Below are positions 33,471 to 43,833 of a stretch of 64,000 nt of DNA, one piece after another. A model generated the notes under the pieces. That model saw only the letters and a list, made by a program, of their open reading frames with translations, searched no databases and was not told where the DNA came from. Positions within the stretch are counted from its first letter, which is position 1. Every line of letters starts with the position of its first letter. Source of the stretch: Rubeoparvulum massiliense. GTDB taxonomy: Bacteria; Bacillota; Bacilli; Rubeoparvulales; Rubeoparvulaceae. A program made the position numbers and the translations under genes. The stretch is taken from NCBI RefSeq assembly GCF_001049895.1, contig NZ_CVPE01000006.1, positions 208,441-272,440 on the forward strand. The letters are read 5' to 3'.

Positions 33471-34970
33471 TTGAAAACATTTGCAGAATTTAATGTTAGT
33501 GATGCAGTGCTGAAAGCATTGGCGGCCATGGGATTTGAGGAGCCAAGTCCTATTCAGGTTCAGGCGATTCCCCTGGCACTAGCCGGTGGCGATATTATTG
33601 GACAAGCACAGACAGGAACGGGAAAAACTGCAGCCTTTGGTGTACCACTCATCGAAAAAGTGGAACTAGATGAAGCGGTACAGGGGCTTGTCTTGACACC
33701 AACACGGGAGTTGGCGGTGCAAGTAGCCCAAGAATTGAATCGGATCGGCCAGATGAAAAGGATCCGTACCTTGCCAGTCTATGGTGGTCAGGAGATCACG
33801 CGTCAGATCAAGGCGCTTAAGAATCGGCCCCAGATCATTGTTGCGACACCAGGAAGATTACTGGATCATATTCGGAGAAGAACCATTCGCCTCGGGCAAA
33901 TTCGTATGGTGGTACTCGATGAGGCTGATGAGATGCTGAATATGGGCTTCATTGAGGATATTGAAGCCATTCTCGCGGAGATTACCATTCCTCATCAAAC
34001 CATGCTCTTCTCAGCAACGATGCCGAAGCGGATTCAGACATTGGCCGAAAAATTTATGATCGATCCTGAGCTAGTCAAGGTAAAAGCGAAGGAATTGACT
34101 GTCACCAATATTGAGCAGCATTATATCGAGGTGCAGGAGAAGAAGAAGTTTGATGTCCTTTGCAATCATCTGGATCTAGAATCACCAGATCTGGCGATTA
34201 TCTTTGGCCGCACCAAGAAGCGGGTAGACGAGCTGGTGGAGGGGTTGCTTCAACGTGGATACATCGCAGAAGGTATCCATGGGGATATCCCACAGTCGAA
34301 GCGGGAGCAGGTGATCCGGCGCTTTAAGGATCAGAGCATCGACCTGATGGTAGCCACCGATGTGGCAGCGCGTGGTCTAGATATTAGTGGTGTCTCCCAT
34401 GTCTATAACTTCGATATTCCTCAGGATCCAGAGAGCTATGTTCACCGGATTGGCCGTACAGGGCGGGCCGGTAAGAAAGGGGTAGCCATTACCTTTGTCA
34501 CACCGCGGGAGATGGACCAACTGAAATTGATCGAGCGGATCACCAAGTCGACGATTATTCGGAAACCAATTCCCTCCTATAGCGATGTGCTGGCAGGAAA
34601 TCAACGGTCAGCCATTCAACAGCTGATGAAGGTGGTTGAAACGGGCGAGTACCATCTTTATAAGACTCAGGCAGAAAACCTCTTGGATGAGGCAGATGTA
34701 GACTCTGTCACCATTGTGGCTGCTGCCTTAAAGCTCTTAACCAAGGAGACCAGTACAACTCCAGTGACACTATCTGACGTGACGCCAATTACCCTCAAGA
34801 AGCAGCAAGGGCAGAAGGAGTATCGTCCCCAAGGCCGCGGGAAAGATGGTGGCAAGGGCAGAGGGAATAAGGGAAGAGGTCATTATGGTAAAGACCATGA
34901 ACGGAACGGTCAGGGAAAAGAAAAGGGAAAGTATCGAGGCAAAGATAGCAATAAGCGACGGGAAAGATGA
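33471..34970 (+). CDS. cshA: DEAD-box ATP-dependent RNA helicase, CshA type
   Basis: A 499-residue RNA helicase with all core motifs: Q motif [10 protein letters not shown], motif I AQTGTGKT, Ia [35 protein letters not shown] and [15 protein letters not shown]-terminal extension of Arg/Gly/Lys-rich repeats ([16 protein letters not shown]) binds RNA. CshA-type enzymes work in ribosome assembly and mRNA decay and are cold-induced. TTG 33471 gives a start ([13 protein letters not shown]) that fits the family; the longer reading from 33396 has no ribosome site. Confidence 0.92.
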   Translation: MKTFAEFNVSDAVLKALAAMGFEEPSPIQVQAIPLALAGGDIIGQAQTGTGKTAAFGVPLIEKVELDEAVQGLVLTPTRELAVQVAQELNRIGQMKRIRTLPVYGGQEITRQIKALKNRPQIIVATPGRLLDHIRRRTIRLGQIRMVVLDEADEMLNMGFIEDIEAILAEITIPHQTMLFSATMPKRIQTLAEKFMIDPELVKVKAKELTVTNIEQHYIEVQEKKKFDVLCNHLDLESPDLAIIFGRTKKRVDELVEGLLQRGYIAEGIHGDIPQSKREQVIRRFKDQSIDLMVATDVAARGLDISGVSHVYNFDIPQDPESYVHRIGRTGRAGKKGVAITFVTPREMDQLKLIERITKSTIIRKPIPSYSDVLAGNQRSAIQQLMKVVETGEYHLYKTQAENLLDEADVDSVTIVAAALKLLTKETSTTPVTLSDVTPITLKKQQGQKEYRPQGRGKDGGKGRGNKGRGHYGKDHERNGQGKEKGKYRGKDSNKRRER

Positions 34971-34990
34971 TGCAGTATCATTGGCAAAGG

Positions 34991-35024
34991 ATTCCTACGG
35001 GAGCGATTCTCGTAGGAATTTTTA
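34991..35024 (+). terminator. Terminator of the helicase gene
   Basis: ATTCCTACG pairs with CGTAGGAAT, followed by TTTTT. Confidence 0.85.
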
Positions 35025-35188
35025 TTGTCAAAAGTGAAAAAAGATGTAGGGGTTCTACATAAGTATTGAGAAACTCTGTGAAGAGATCATGACATTGCTG
35101 GGTATTGGTCTTGACATTAAGGCTAAAAGCAATAAAAAATATGGAGTATTTGCTGAAAATAACATACTAATGTAAAGGAAGTGCTGGA

Positions 35189-36181
35189 GTGGAAGAGAAA
35201 ATTCTAGGTGCCCTCTATGGAATGGCATTAGGCGATGCCATGGGCATGCCCTCAGAGCTTTGGTCGAGACGAAGGGTGAAGGAGCACTTTGGCTCGATTA
35301 CAACTTTTTTAGATGGACCCAGGGAGAATGAGATTGCCCGAGAGTATCAAGCAGGTCAATTTACCGATGATACAGCCCAAGCATTGCTTTTGATCCAATC
35401 CCTCATCGCAACAGATGGAAGACCCAATATCCATCACTTTGTGAAAAAATTATTAGGGTGGGCTGATGAGATTCATGCCTTTGAGCGAAACATTTTAGGT
35501 GTCAGCTCCAAAGCTGCCTTACTGGCCATTCGTGAAGGAAAATCATTGGAGGAGGCAGGCGGAGCTGGCGAAACGAATGGTGCCGCCATGCGGATCGCTC
35601 CCATTGGTTGCTTGATCCCCAGCGCTGATCTGAAACGCTTAGTGGATGCGGTGGAGGAAACCTGCAAAGCAACGCACTATACTGATGTGGCCATTGCAGG
35701 GGCTTCAATGATCGCTGCAGCTGTGTCAGCCGCCATCGATGGGAAGTCGTGGGATGAGCTGATCACCATTGGGAAGGCAGCAGCCCACGAAGGCTGGCAG
35801 CGTGGCAAGGAAACCTATGCGCCTTCATTGATAAAGCGTTTGGATTTAGCATTGACGATTGTAAAGAATGGTCAGGATGAAGAAGAGATCCTACAGAATT
35901 TATATGATGTAGTCGGCGCAGGACTCCATATGGCTGAATCAGTACCAACCGCGTTAGCGCTGGCCTATTATGCTCGGACGCCATTACGCTGTAGCCAGCT
36001 TTGTGCCAATCTAGGTGGCGATACAGATACTATCGGAGCCATGGCCACCGCCATTTGCGGTGCGTATACAGGCATCCATGGGATTGATAGAAGCTGGATC
36101 GACCAGATTAACAGCATAAACCAAGTGGACTTTGCACCATTAGCACAGCAACTAGCAGTATTCCGGAATGCAGCGCAATGA
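35189..36181 (+). CDS. ADP-ribosylglycohydrolase-family protein
   Basis: A 330-residue protein of the ADP-ribosylglycohydrolase (DraG/ARH) fold with its magnesium-ligand motifs: GALYGMALGDAMGMPSE, FTDDTAQALL, TNGAAMRIAPIG and NLGGDTDTIGAMATA. Family members cleave N- or O-glycosidic bonds of ADP-ribose or nucleosides. Start GTG 35189 follows AAGGAAGTG. It leads a three-gene operon with a purine/pyrimidine permease and a PfkB kinase, like E. coli yegU in the yegTUV cluster, so a nucleoside-related substrate is likely. Confidence 0.9.
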   Translation: MEEKILGALYGMALGDAMGMPSELWSRRRVKEHFGSITTFLDGPRENEIAREYQAGQFTDDTAQALLLIQSLIATDGRPNIHHFVKKLLGWADEIHAFERNILGVSSKAALLAIREGKSLEEAGGAGETNGAAMRIAPIGCLIPSADLKRLVDAVEETCKATHYTDVAIAGASMIAAAVSAAIDGKSWDELITIGKAAAHEGWQRGKETYAPSLIKRLDLALTIVKNGQDEEEILQNLYDVVGAGLHMAESVPTALALAYYARTPLRCSQLCANLGGDTDTIGAMATAICGAYTGIHGIDRSWIDQINSINQVDFAPLAQQLAVFRNAAQ

Positions 36182-36194
36182 GGAGATGAGTGGG

Positions 36195-37607
36195 TTGAGT
36201 GAGCAGGGTAGTAATCAAGCATGGAAGTTTGAACAGAATGGAATCAATATGGTTCCAGAAGCAGAGCGAACGGGGAGACCACGGGATCTTTTTCCCATTT
36301 GGTTCGCCGCGAATATTGGAATTTTAGGGATTGTGTATGGGGCACTTATCGTCGCCTTTGGCTTGAATATTTTTCAATCGATTCTTACTGCCTTGGTGGG
36401 AGCATTCTCCTTTATGCTAGTAGGGTACCTCAGTATTGCTGGACGAGATGGGGCAGCGCCTATGTTCACCCTTTCCCGTGCCATCTTTGGGATTCGTGGC
36501 AACTTTTTTCCTACATTGATGAGTTGGATTAACCTCTTGGGCTGGGAAGCTGTCACCATCACCACTGGGACCATGTCCATGATGGCTTTGCTCAGCAGCT
36601 TAGGATTGGCGCAGTCAGGAACCTCAGCCGTGATGAGTATGCTACTCTTTGCCGCATTGGTTGTACTCTTTGGCTTATTAGGACAGGCTACCTTAATTAA
36701 ACTGCAATCTTTCTTAACCTGGGTCTTTGGTGGCTTAACCTTAATGGTGATCGCCTTGATTATTCCGCAAACCGATTGGCAGCAATTATCCAGCATTCCT
36801 GCAGGGAGCTGGTGGACTAGCTTCTTACCGGCTGTTTCCATCATTATGGCAGGGACCGGCATTAGTTGGGCCATTACCGCCTCGGACTATAGTCGCTATC
36901 AACGAAAAGAGGCGAAGGGTTCAGCCATCTTTTGGAATGTAACCTTAGGTGGCGCCATCCCACTCTTTGTGATCATGACGGCAGGGATTCTTTTATCCAG
37001 TGCGGTGCCCGATTTAGTCAGTGCAGGTAATCCTATCGAGGTCATTGGTGCTTCTTTACCGAGGTGGATGACCATTCCGTACTTGTTAACAGCCGTTGGA
37101 GGCTTGATTGCTCAAGCGGTTCTTAGTCTCTACTCGGCCGGACTAAACCTGCAAAATTTAGGGCTACGGATTAAGCGGACCATCTCCGTTGTTTTTGATG
37201 CTTGTGTGATGATCTCGGTGGCCACTTATGTGTTCTTTATTGAACAGGATTTCATGGGACCCTTTCAATCCTTCTTAATCTTAATCGGTGTCTGCTTAGC
37301 CTCTTGGGAAGCCATCTTTATGATGGATTATATCCTGATTCGCAAAAAGGCAGGCTATCCCAAGGAACTTCTCTATGCTAAGCATCAGCAGCCGGAGACG
37401 AAGCAATATAATGGAGCAGCATTAAGCTGCTGGCTCCTTGGGATTATGGTGGGACTGCTCTTTACCAATTCACCCTTCTTTAATGGTCCCCTTGCCGTGG
37501 GGATCTTCCAGGATAGTAGTCTTGGGGTGCTCCTTTCCTTCTTTGTGAGCGGACTCAGCTATACGATAGTTGCTCTAGTGAGTAAGAAGACCAGTACGGA
37601 AGCCTAA
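36195..37607 (+). CDS. NCS1-family nucleobase/nucleoside:cation symporter
   Basis: A 470-residue transporter with about 12 helices. Family marks are DLFPIWFAANIGILGIVYGAL, SRAIFGIRGNFFPTLMSWINLLGW and SDYSRYQRKEAKGSAIFWN, as in CodB/PucI-type cytosine/purine/allantoin permeases. TTG 36195 is favoured because GAGGAG lies 9 nt upstream; ATG 36186 touches that site. It starts 13 nt after the preceding gene. The substrate is unknown but presumably the base or nucleoside handled by its neighbours. Confidence 0.88.
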   Translation: MSEQGSNQAWKFEQNGINMVPEAERTGRPRDLFPIWFAANIGILGIVYGALIVAFGLNIFQSILTALVGAFSFMLVGYLSIAGRDGAAPMFTLSRAIFGIRGNFFPTLMSWINLLGWEAVTITTGTMSMMALLSSLGLAQSGTSAVMSMLLFAALVVLFGLLGQATLIKLQSFLTWVFGGLTLMVIALIIPQTDWQQLSSIPAGSWWTSFLPAVSIIMAGTGISWAITASDYSRYQRKEAKGSAIFWNVTLGGAIPLFVIMTAGILLSSAVPDLVSAGNPIEVIGASLPRWMTIPYLLTAVGGLIAQAVLSLYSAGLNLQNLGLRIKRTISVVFDACVMISVATYVFFIEQDFMGPFQSFLILIGVCLASWEAIFMMDYILIRKKAGYPKELLYAKHQQPETKQYNGAALSCWLLGIMVGLLFTNSPFFNGPLAVGIFQDSSLGVLLSFFVSGLSYTIVALVSKKTSTEA

Positions 37608-37628
37608 ACATGGGGGAGGGGTCAAGCC

Positions 37629-38576
37629 ATGGAGGAACGGCTTGCACGATTAAAAGGCTTATTACAGGGGCTTAAGCAGCAACAGCAGGTTGCGGTATTC
37701 GGTGGCGCCATCGTCGATGTGATCATGGAGGTACCTTCACTTCCTCGTTCCGGCGATGATCTCTATGGCCGCTATGTAGGCAGTATGGTAGGGGGATGTG
37801 GGTTCAATGTGGCGGTGGCGCTCAAACGCTTAGGAATGGAGATCGAGGTGGCCATTCCCATTGGGCAGGGTCCCTATGCTACTCAGGTTTGCCAAGCCAT
37901 GGCGCAGGAAGGCATCGTGAGCAGGGTGGCAGTGAATCAAGGTGGCGATTGTGGCTGGTGCTTCACCATGGTAGAGCCTGATGGAGAGCGTACCTTCATC
38001 TCTGCCCTAGGTGTGGAAGGTAGCTGGTCAGAGGAGATGCTCCATTCCTTACACATCCATCAAGGAGCCTATGTCTACCTCTCTGGCTATGAGGTGGAGG
38101 CAGATCGACGGCAGGTACTGCTTAGCTGGTTGGAGGAGCATCCAGATCTACGCCTGGTCTTCGATCCAGGTCCCAAGGCAGTATGTCTCTCGCCATCCTG
38201 CTGGGAGCGGATCCTGGCTTTACATCCCATTCTAACGCTCAACGAGTGGGAAGCGTTAAGCTTAACCCATGTTGAAACCATAACAGAAGCTGGTCATAAG
38301 CTGTACCAATGGAGTCAAGGGCCGGTGATCATCCATGCGGGAGGAGAAGGTGCCTATCTCTATGATGAAGCTGGTGAGCAGATCATCCAAGCCTTTCCTA
38401 CAGAGGTTGTAGATACTGTGGGAGCAGGTGATAGTCATACGGGCGCCATCTTAGCAGGCTTATGCTGTGGCTGGCAGTTGGAAGATGCGATCTTGTTGGG
38501 CAATCTCGTAGCGAGTATCGTGGTTAGCAGACCAGGGCCCTGCGGTGCGCCAACTATTGCTGAACTCAAAAAATAA
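37629..38576 (+). CDS. PfkB-family sugar/nucleoside kinase
   Basis: A 315-residue ribokinase-fold kinase. The N-terminal GG motif VGGCGFNVAVALKRLG and the C-terminal signature DTVGAGDSHTGAILAGL with the catalytic Asp are intact. It could phosphorylate a nucleoside or the ribose released by the upstream glycohydrolase-like enzyme. Together they look like a salvage pathway: uptake, cleavage or modification, phosphorylation. AGGGGTCAAGCC precedes the ATG. Confidence 0.9.
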   Translation: MEERLARLKGLLQGLKQQQQVAVFGGAIVDVIMEVPSLPRSGDDLYGRYVGSMVGGCGFNVAVALKRLGMEIEVAIPIGQGPYATQVCQAMAQEGIVSRVAVNQGGDCGWCFTMVEPDGERTFISALGVEGSWSEEMLHSLHIHQGAYVYLSGYEVEADRRQVLLSWLEEHPDLRLVFDPGPKAVCLSPSCWERILALHPILTLNEWEALSLTHVETITEAGHKLYQWSQGPVIIHAGGEGAYLYDEAGEQIIQAFPTEVVDTVGAGDSHTGAILAGLCCGWQLEDAILLGNLVASIVVSRPGPCGAPTIAELKK

Positions 38577-38599
38577 AACTATTCATGACTATTCACTTA

Positions 38600-39045
38600 G
38601 TTGAGACTCCCACGACTAAAGTCGCAAGCCCTGACGGGTGGGATTCCTGCATGGCTTTGCGTTCTCAGTCCATTTCTGTTTTGAACAGCCTGCAAGATGA
38701 GGGTGTCTCATCACCCCTCCATATCCAGTGCATATAGCAGATATGGCTACGCTACTATGACCATCGCGTACAGTTTTTTCGTTCGTGGTGTTTTAGCGTC
38801 TTGTTCTTGACGACACATATCGTTTTACCGATCGCATGTATTAGGCGATCGAACCTTATACGATATCCAATTTTCAAAGAACGAGGTTGTGTTAGAGACT
38901 TGTACTTGTCTATAAGCGTATTGTAGCACTATTCAGGCAATTATGGTAGCCATAAGCTACCCCTTGTCTGACCTCGCTTTCATCCCATGTCTAAAGACGG
39001 GCTACGCCCTGCATGGGCTTTCTCGTTCGGAAAATCGGTAATAAG
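38600..39045. ncRNA. Orphan structured non-coding element (IS200/IS605-superfamily or HEARO-like)
   Basis: About 440 nt without an ORF but with many exact stems: CCCAC/GTGGG around CGACT-AA-AGTCG; GGGTG/CACCC; CCATATC/GATATGG; CGTC/GACG; ATATCG/CGATAT enclosing CGATCGC/GCGATCG; CGAGGT/ACCTCG enclosing AGAC/GTCT and GGTAGC/GCTACC; and CCCATG/CATGGG enclosing GGGC/GCCC. On the minus strand GACTTTAGTCGTGGGAG resembles right ends of IS605-type elements and their omega RNA. On the plus strand an ATGA lies just upstream (38584), the insertion context reported for HEARO RNA. No TnpB or IscB gene is present. Orientation is unresolved because the stems contain no wobble pairs. Confidence 0.5.
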
Positions 39046-39067
39046 AAAATAAGGTTATAGCATCGTC

Positions 39068-39110
39068 AAAGAGTGTCATCGCAGATTGGCAAGCGATAGA
39101 CACTCTTTTT
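39068..39110 (+). terminator. Terminator beyond the structured element
   Basis: AAAGAGTGTC(ATCGC) pairs with (GCGAT)GACACTCTTTTT. It may be the original terminator of the PfkB operon, now separated from its stop codon by the inserted element, or the element's own end. Confidence 0.85.
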
Positions 39111-39363
39111 ATTGACAAAATCGCCTTGTTTATTAAGTTTAGCCCATATTAATACGATATTCTGATTTGCTAAAATAATATTATATGAATTATGCCAATG
39201 TAAGAAGGTGTTGCCAACATGGATACATAATGAATATCAAATACGTTCTTCAGCATTCATAAGATTGGGAATTACGGTAACCAGGATGACTCTCAATAAT
39301 TCAACCTTTGGACGTAAACACGATGTGAAAGCAACATGAATATGAACGAAAGAAGGGGTCATC

Positions 39364-41430
39364 TTGAATAAACGATTGAGGAGTATTAAGGCAAAATTTT
39401 TGTTCGCAGCACTACTCATCGTCATCATCGCTTTAACTGTGGTAGGGAGTATCACTGGTTACCAGATTCGTTCACAAGCAGAACAGGATTACATCAATAA
39501 TTCCAATGAACAAATGAGTATCGTGGAGGATGCGATTCATATTTTTTATCAAGCCATTGATAAGAATATTGATATGCTCGCAACCCATCCGACGATTCTG
39601 AAGGCAGATCAGACGATCACATCCTATGCGAATACACAAGAACGAACACAGATGACGCCTTTACAAAATGGTGGTATTGAACAAGCAATCTATGAAGTGT
39701 TTCAACAGTATGCAGAGAGTCACCCAGGCACCATGTATGTCTACCTTGGAACCGTAAACGGGGGATACCTACAATGGCCCGAGGATGATATCTCAGCCCA
39801 TTATGTATCTAATGAAGAGGATTGGTATCAAACAGGTGTCAAGCAGAATGGTGCCATTGCTCGTACTGCTCCCTATGAGGATACAGGGAATGATCGCATG
39901 ATCACCAGTAACGTACGATCCTTTACAGATAAGAATGGGAAGCTACTGGGTGTCATTGGTATTGATGTGGAACAGTCTGTGATCAGTGAAATGCTTAGTC
40001 AAATGGAGATAGGCGAAACTGGCTTTTCAATGATTATACATAATACAGGTATTATTATGGCGGATGGCAATCAATCAGAGAATAACTTTAAATCCATTGA
40101 TGAAGTGGATATCCCTGGATTGGATAAACTCTTAGGAGAAAAGCTGGAACCGTTTGCTGTAGAGATCGAAGGAGCTACCTATCAGGTAAATGCTCATCAA
40201 GTAGAGGGTACAGACTGGATCTTAGCGTCATTCATGTCAGAAAAGGAATTAACAGCTGGATCCGCCAAGATTACCCGGATGATTTTGATCATTTCCCTCG
40301 TGACGCTCGTCGTCGTTAGTCTCTTTATCAATTGGATTACCAAACAGATTACCACGCCCATTGTTCGGGCATCAGGCTATCTAGAGACCATTGCTCAGGG
40401 AGATTTTTCGCAGCCCATTGCTGAAAAGGACTTAGCAAGAACAGATGAAGTTGGGATGATCATTCAAGGAATTCAACAGATGAAGGATGCGCTGATTCGC
40501 TTAATCGATCAGATAAAAAATGAATCAACTGCCATTGATGAGCAGGTTGATTATGTGATGGACACGATGAGAAATGTAAATGGCAATGTTGAAGAAGTAT
40601 CGGCGACGACGGAGGAGCTCTCAGCTGGGATGGAGGAAACAGCTGCATCATCACAAGAGATGTCTGCCACATCGAAGGAGATCGAAAAAGCGGTGGATGA
40701 GCTGGCTCAACGATCACAAGCTGCAAAAGTGAATGTGAAGGAGATCAATGAGCGGGCTCAGACGATGCAGAAGGACTTCAATGCTGCTTATACTAATTCT
40801 TCACAGATATTTAATGAAACAAAAGAAGAATTGGAACAAGCCATTGATGAGTCCAAGGTTGTAGAGCAGATTAATGTCCTCTCCGAATCAATTATGCAGA
40901 TCACAGATCAGACCAATCTATTAGCATTGAATGCTTCCATTGAAGCAGCACGTGTTGGTGAAGCGGGAAAAGGCTTTAATGTAGTCGCCAACGAGATTAG
41001 AAAACTGGCTGAGCAGTCGAAAGAGGCTGTTTTTCACATTCAAGATGTGACCTCCAAGGTGACAGGTTCTGTGGATAATCTATCAACTAGCTCCAATAAG
41101 CTATTAAACTATGTTTCTACGGATATCAATCGAGATTATCAGACGATGATCGGCGTAGCAGACCAATATCGTAAAGATGCAGGGTTCGTCGATGAGCTGG
41201 TTAATAACTTCAATGCAACCTCTGAACAACTTCGCGAAGCCATCGATAATATCTTAACCTCCATTGAAGGTGTGGCTGAAGCAGCCAATCAAGGGGCAAT
41301 GGGAACAGCGGATATCGCCAATCGAGTGGCAGAGGTCAATGATAAATCTAGTGAGGTAATGGAACTAATTAAGCAAACCAAGGAAAGTGCTGCTCTCTTG
41401 AAGCAAGAAATCACGAAATTTACGATCTAA
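39364..41430 (+). CDS. Methyl-accepting chemotaxis protein with dCACHE sensor
   Basis: A 688-residue chemoreceptor. Helix 1 (residues 14-32) and helix 2 (about 302-324) bracket an extracellular dCACHE domain ([41 protein letters not shown]). A HAMP domain follows ([23 protein letters not shown]), then the signalling coiled coil with the conserved tip [30 protein letters not shown] 39364 follows AGAAGGGG. The ligand is not predictable. It would send signals to CheA/CheW encoded elsewhere. Confidence 0.93.
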   Translation: MNKRLRSIKAKFLFAALLIVIIALTVVGSITGYQIRSQAEQDYINNSNEQMSIVEDAIHIFYQAIDKNIDMLATHPTILKADQTITSYANTQERTQMTPLQNGGIEQAIYEVFQQYAESHPGTMYVYLGTVNGGYLQWPEDDISAHYVSNEEDWYQTGVKQNGAIARTAPYEDTGNDRMITSNVRSFTDKNGKLLGVIGIDVEQSVISEMLSQMEIGETGFSMIIHNTGIIMADGNQSENNFKSIDEVDIPGLDKLLGEKLEPFAVEIEGATYQVNAHQVEGTDWILASFMSEKELTAGSAKITRMILIISLVTLVVVSLFINWITKQITTPIVRASGYLETIAQGDFSQPIAEKDLARTDEVGMIIQGIQQMKDALIRLIDQIKNESTAIDEQVDYVMDTMRNVNGNVEEVSATTEELSAGMEETAASSQEMSATSKEIEKAVDELAQRSQAAKVNVKEINERAQTMQKDFNAAYTNSSQIFNETKEELEQAIDESKVVEQINVLSESIMQITDQTNLLALNASIEAARVGEAGKGFNVVANEIRKLAEQSKEAVFHIQDVTSKVTGSVDNLSTSSNKLLNYVSTDINRDYQTMIGVADQYRKDAGFVDELVNNFNATSEQLREAIDNILTSIEGVAEAANQGAMGTADIANRVAEVNDKSSEVMELIKQTKESAALLKQEITKFTI

Positions 41431-41486
41431 TTGGCCCTCGTAAATGATCCTCTCAAGTGAGTATGCCAAACTTTATAGATAAGTAT

Positions 41487-41530
41487 AAAAAAGGCTCAGC
41501 TGGTGGTTTCTTCACTAGCTGAGCCTTTTA
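41487..41530. terminator. Bidirectional terminator after the chemoreceptor
   Basis: AAAAGGCTCAGCT pairs with AGCTGAGCCTTTT around a 15-nt loop. Confidence 0.9.
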
Positions 41531-41544
41531 ACGATGAATTCAAA

Positions 41545-41970
41545 TTATCTTTTCCGACGACGAATGATGATAATGCGACTAAGAAACAGGAAGAGGCAGA
41601 TCAGGATGAGGAGGAGCAGCACGCTATGATAGGTGTCAGGGACAATTCTCGTATTGGACATGGGAATCAGATGATGGGTGTTTCCAAAGAAATGATTATA
41701 CCATTTGATTTGCTGTGGTGTTGCACCCCATAGTACATACTTCCAATGTGATTCATATTGCGTATAGAGCCAGATAGCCATAAAGCCGATGGTGAGTGGG
41801 GTATCATAGCGAAAGCCTCGTAGATTGAGGATGAGAATGATAAAAAAGAGAAACCACCATAGCATATCTAAGCTGAAGAAGCCAGGAGAATCAACGAAGC
41901 TTGGGATCCCTACTACATCGAGTGTAAACCATAGGAATAATAGAATAAGCGAAAGATGTTGCTTTGACAT
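41545..41970 (-). CDS. Small membrane protein of unknown function
   Basis: A 141-residue protein with four predicted helices (LILLFLWFTLDVVGI, LWWFLFFIILILNL, TIGFMAIWLYTQY, LLLLILICLFLFLSRIIII) and a basic C-terminus RRRKR. The family is not recognised. GAGGAGG precedes ATG 41970 by 11 nt; the longer reading would start before that site. Confidence 0.65.
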   Translation of the reverse strand: MSKQHLSLILLFLWFTLDVVGIPSFVDSPGFFSLDMLWWFLFFIILILNLRGFRYDTPLTIGFMAIWLYTQYESHWKYVLWGATPQQIKWYNHFFGNTHHLIPMSNTRIVPDTYHSVLLLLILICLFLFLSRIIIIRRRKR

Positions 41971-42003
41971 CGACTGTGATTCCTCCTCAACGAACACTTG
42001 TCT

Positions 42004-42954
42004 CTATTGTACTTCATCCATGAGGCTCTCTCCATGATAAAGCTGAGCTGCATCGCCATCATTGCGCCAGATGTTCTGTGATGTCCACCAGAGATGAGAT
42101 GGGGTTGCATCCTTTTCCGCTGTTCCTGACCAGATTGTAACCTGTGCACCAGCTGCTAAGCTAAAATCATCAGGAAATGTGTATCGTTGGTCTCCCTGTA
42201 CACTGACGAGGAGCCAATCTTCCATCAGGATAGCTTCTGCTGATCGATTATAGAGGATCACATATTCTTCCCGTAGGTTCACTTCTTGGATCACGATGGG
42301 TGAATTGTGTGAATCGAGGTCTCCCTCAGGCTTATTGGTGGCTGTTGAGTTGGAAGCTGGAACGGTTTCCTCTCGTGGCATCTTCACATTCTCAGCGAAT
42401 CCATCCTCGCGAGCATAATCCTCGATGCTCCAGATCCCTATTCCTTCCTGTTGGGCGATTTTCTGCACTTCACGAAATTGGTCCACATATTTGATATTGG
42501 GAGGATAGACGTAAGCCACACGTGCCAGTCCCTCTGCTAATAACATCTCGTTAAAGAGTTGATCATTGATCCAGACATAAGCGAGAAAGCGTCCGTATTT
42601 ATCTCGCTCCGAAACATCTAGCTCCAGTTCGATATTTTTTCCTTCAAGATGGTCCTTCGTATACTGACTCGCTTCCGGTCCGAAGGGTTGCACGGGCTTG
42701 GTAGGATGCTTTGTTTCAGGAGTATCAATTAAGAGTAAACGAACAGTCTCTTCTTTCCCTTCAACGGTAATATTGATGGTGTCCCCATCGACAACGCGTT
42801 CGACAAAGGCTGGAATTCGCTCTGGATGCGCAGGATCCTCCGGTGCTTGTGCTGGTTCATCGAGAAGGATGGAGCAACCGCTCATAATAGAGAATGAGAG
42901 AATTAAAACAAAAAATACGAAAGCTGTACGAAAATAGGTATAAATGGATCGCAT
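42004..42954 (-). CDS. Lipoprotein with thermonuclease (SNase) and lamin-tail-like domains
   Basis: A 316-residue surface nuclease. The lipobox MSGC places the Cys near residue 27. The SNase domain (about residues 50-175) has VVDGDTINI, the catalytic RLLLIDTPE and DKYGRFLAYVW motifs. A Ser/Asn-rich linker leads to a C-terminal beta domain (IVIQEVNLREEYVILYNRS ... LWWTSQNIWRNDGDAAQLY) resembling lamin-tail domains often fused to nucleases. AGAGGAG precedes ATG 42954; upstream ATG codons lack a site. It would degrade DNA outside the cell. Confidence 0.9.
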   Translation of the reverse strand: MRSIYTYFRTAFVFFVLILSFSIMSGCSILLDEPAQAPEDPAHPERIPAFVERVVDGDTINITVEGKEETVRLLLIDTPETKHPTKPVQPFGPEASQYTKDHLEGKNIELELDVSERDKYGRFLAYVWINDQLFNEMLLAEGLARVAYVYPPNIKYVDQFREVQKIAQQEGIGIWSIEDYAREDGFAENVKMPREETVPASNSTATNKPEGDLDSHNSPIVIQEVNLREEYVILYNRSAEAILMEDWLLVSVQGDQRYTFPDDFSLAAGAQVTIWSGTAEKDATPSHLWWTSQNIWRNDGDAAQLYHGESLMDEVQ

Positions 42955-43159
42955 GCTTATGCTCCTCTTGGCAGTAGCCTCAAATAACAGACAATCATTA
43001 TTGTACATCGTATGTTGAAGAAATGACAATGTGTGATGTAGTGAAAACGGCATATATACTAATTCCTCATAAATTGATATAATTTACTAAATAATGTAAT
43101 TCATACTTGCACAAAGGTGAGCATCAGCGTGTCATTCAAGCCAAAGAGAGGATGAAACG

Positions 43160-43783
43160 ATGTTGGCAAAGAAGCGCATTCTATTGATCATGATAGGACT
43201 CATTCTTGTGAGCAGTATAGCAGGCTGTGCTGTTAATCAAGCAGAGAATACTCTTGTGATTACACCCATGGAGCTATTTGATCGAGAGGCGGAAAAATTT
43301 GAGCCCTTCATGGGTATGACAAGTGGTTCAAAGTTAGCAGTACGAGGGGAAGGGTCCATTAATGTGGATGTGGAGGAATGGGAGTATGGGCAGCTGGTAA
43401 GACAAGGAGCAAGTCTAAGCCAACCTATCCCTGTGACAAGTGGAGCTGACAAATCAGCAAACTCCACAGAACATGAACTGATCATTTCTGTTCTCCCCAT
43501 TCAGGTCAAAGAAGAAAAGGGCTATCTTATTCAAGTGGCGCTTAGCAATGAGAGTGGTACTTCGAAGATTTTAAGTTATGTTGAAGAAAATCCTCATATT
43601 ACTGGATGGACATATGGTCAAGTGGGAGAAGAACAGATATTGGGCAGGGGTGAGTCTGTCTACATGATGGGGTTGAAGGGTTCATCCAAAGGGCCCATAT
43701 CGAGTATTGCGGATCTTGAACAGGAGAAGGAAACAGCAGAGTGGATGCTACTATTTCGAGTTGAATATGCAGAAGAATTCTAG
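43160..43783 (+). CDS. Lipoprotein of unknown function
   Basis: A 207-residue lipoprotein with lipobox IAGC (Cys about residue 23) and a beta-rich body (KLAVRGEGSINVDVEEWEYG, LIISVLPIQVKEEKGYLIQVAL). I do not recognise the family. AGAGAGGATG precedes the ATG. It is a single-gene unit ended by a terminator. Confidence 0.75.
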   Translation: MLAKKRILLIMIGLILVSSIAGCAVNQAENTLVITPMELFDREAEKFEPFMGMTSGSKLAVRGEGSINVDVEEWEYGQLVRQGASLSQPIPVTSGADKSANSTEHELIISVLPIQVKEEKGYLIQVALSNESGTSKILSYVEENPHITGWTYGQVGEEQILGRGESVYMMGLKGSSKGPISSIADLEQEKETAEWMLLFRVEYAEEF

Positions 43784-43795
43784 TGAAAGTAAAAA

Positions 43796-43833
43796 ACCGA
43801 TGCCTTCGATGAAGAAGTGCATCGGTAATTTTT
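43796..43833. terminator. Bidirectional terminator
   Basis: ACCGATGC pairs with GCATCGGT; a T-run follows on the plus strand and a six-T run on the minus strand, serving both convergent genes. Confidence 0.85.
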
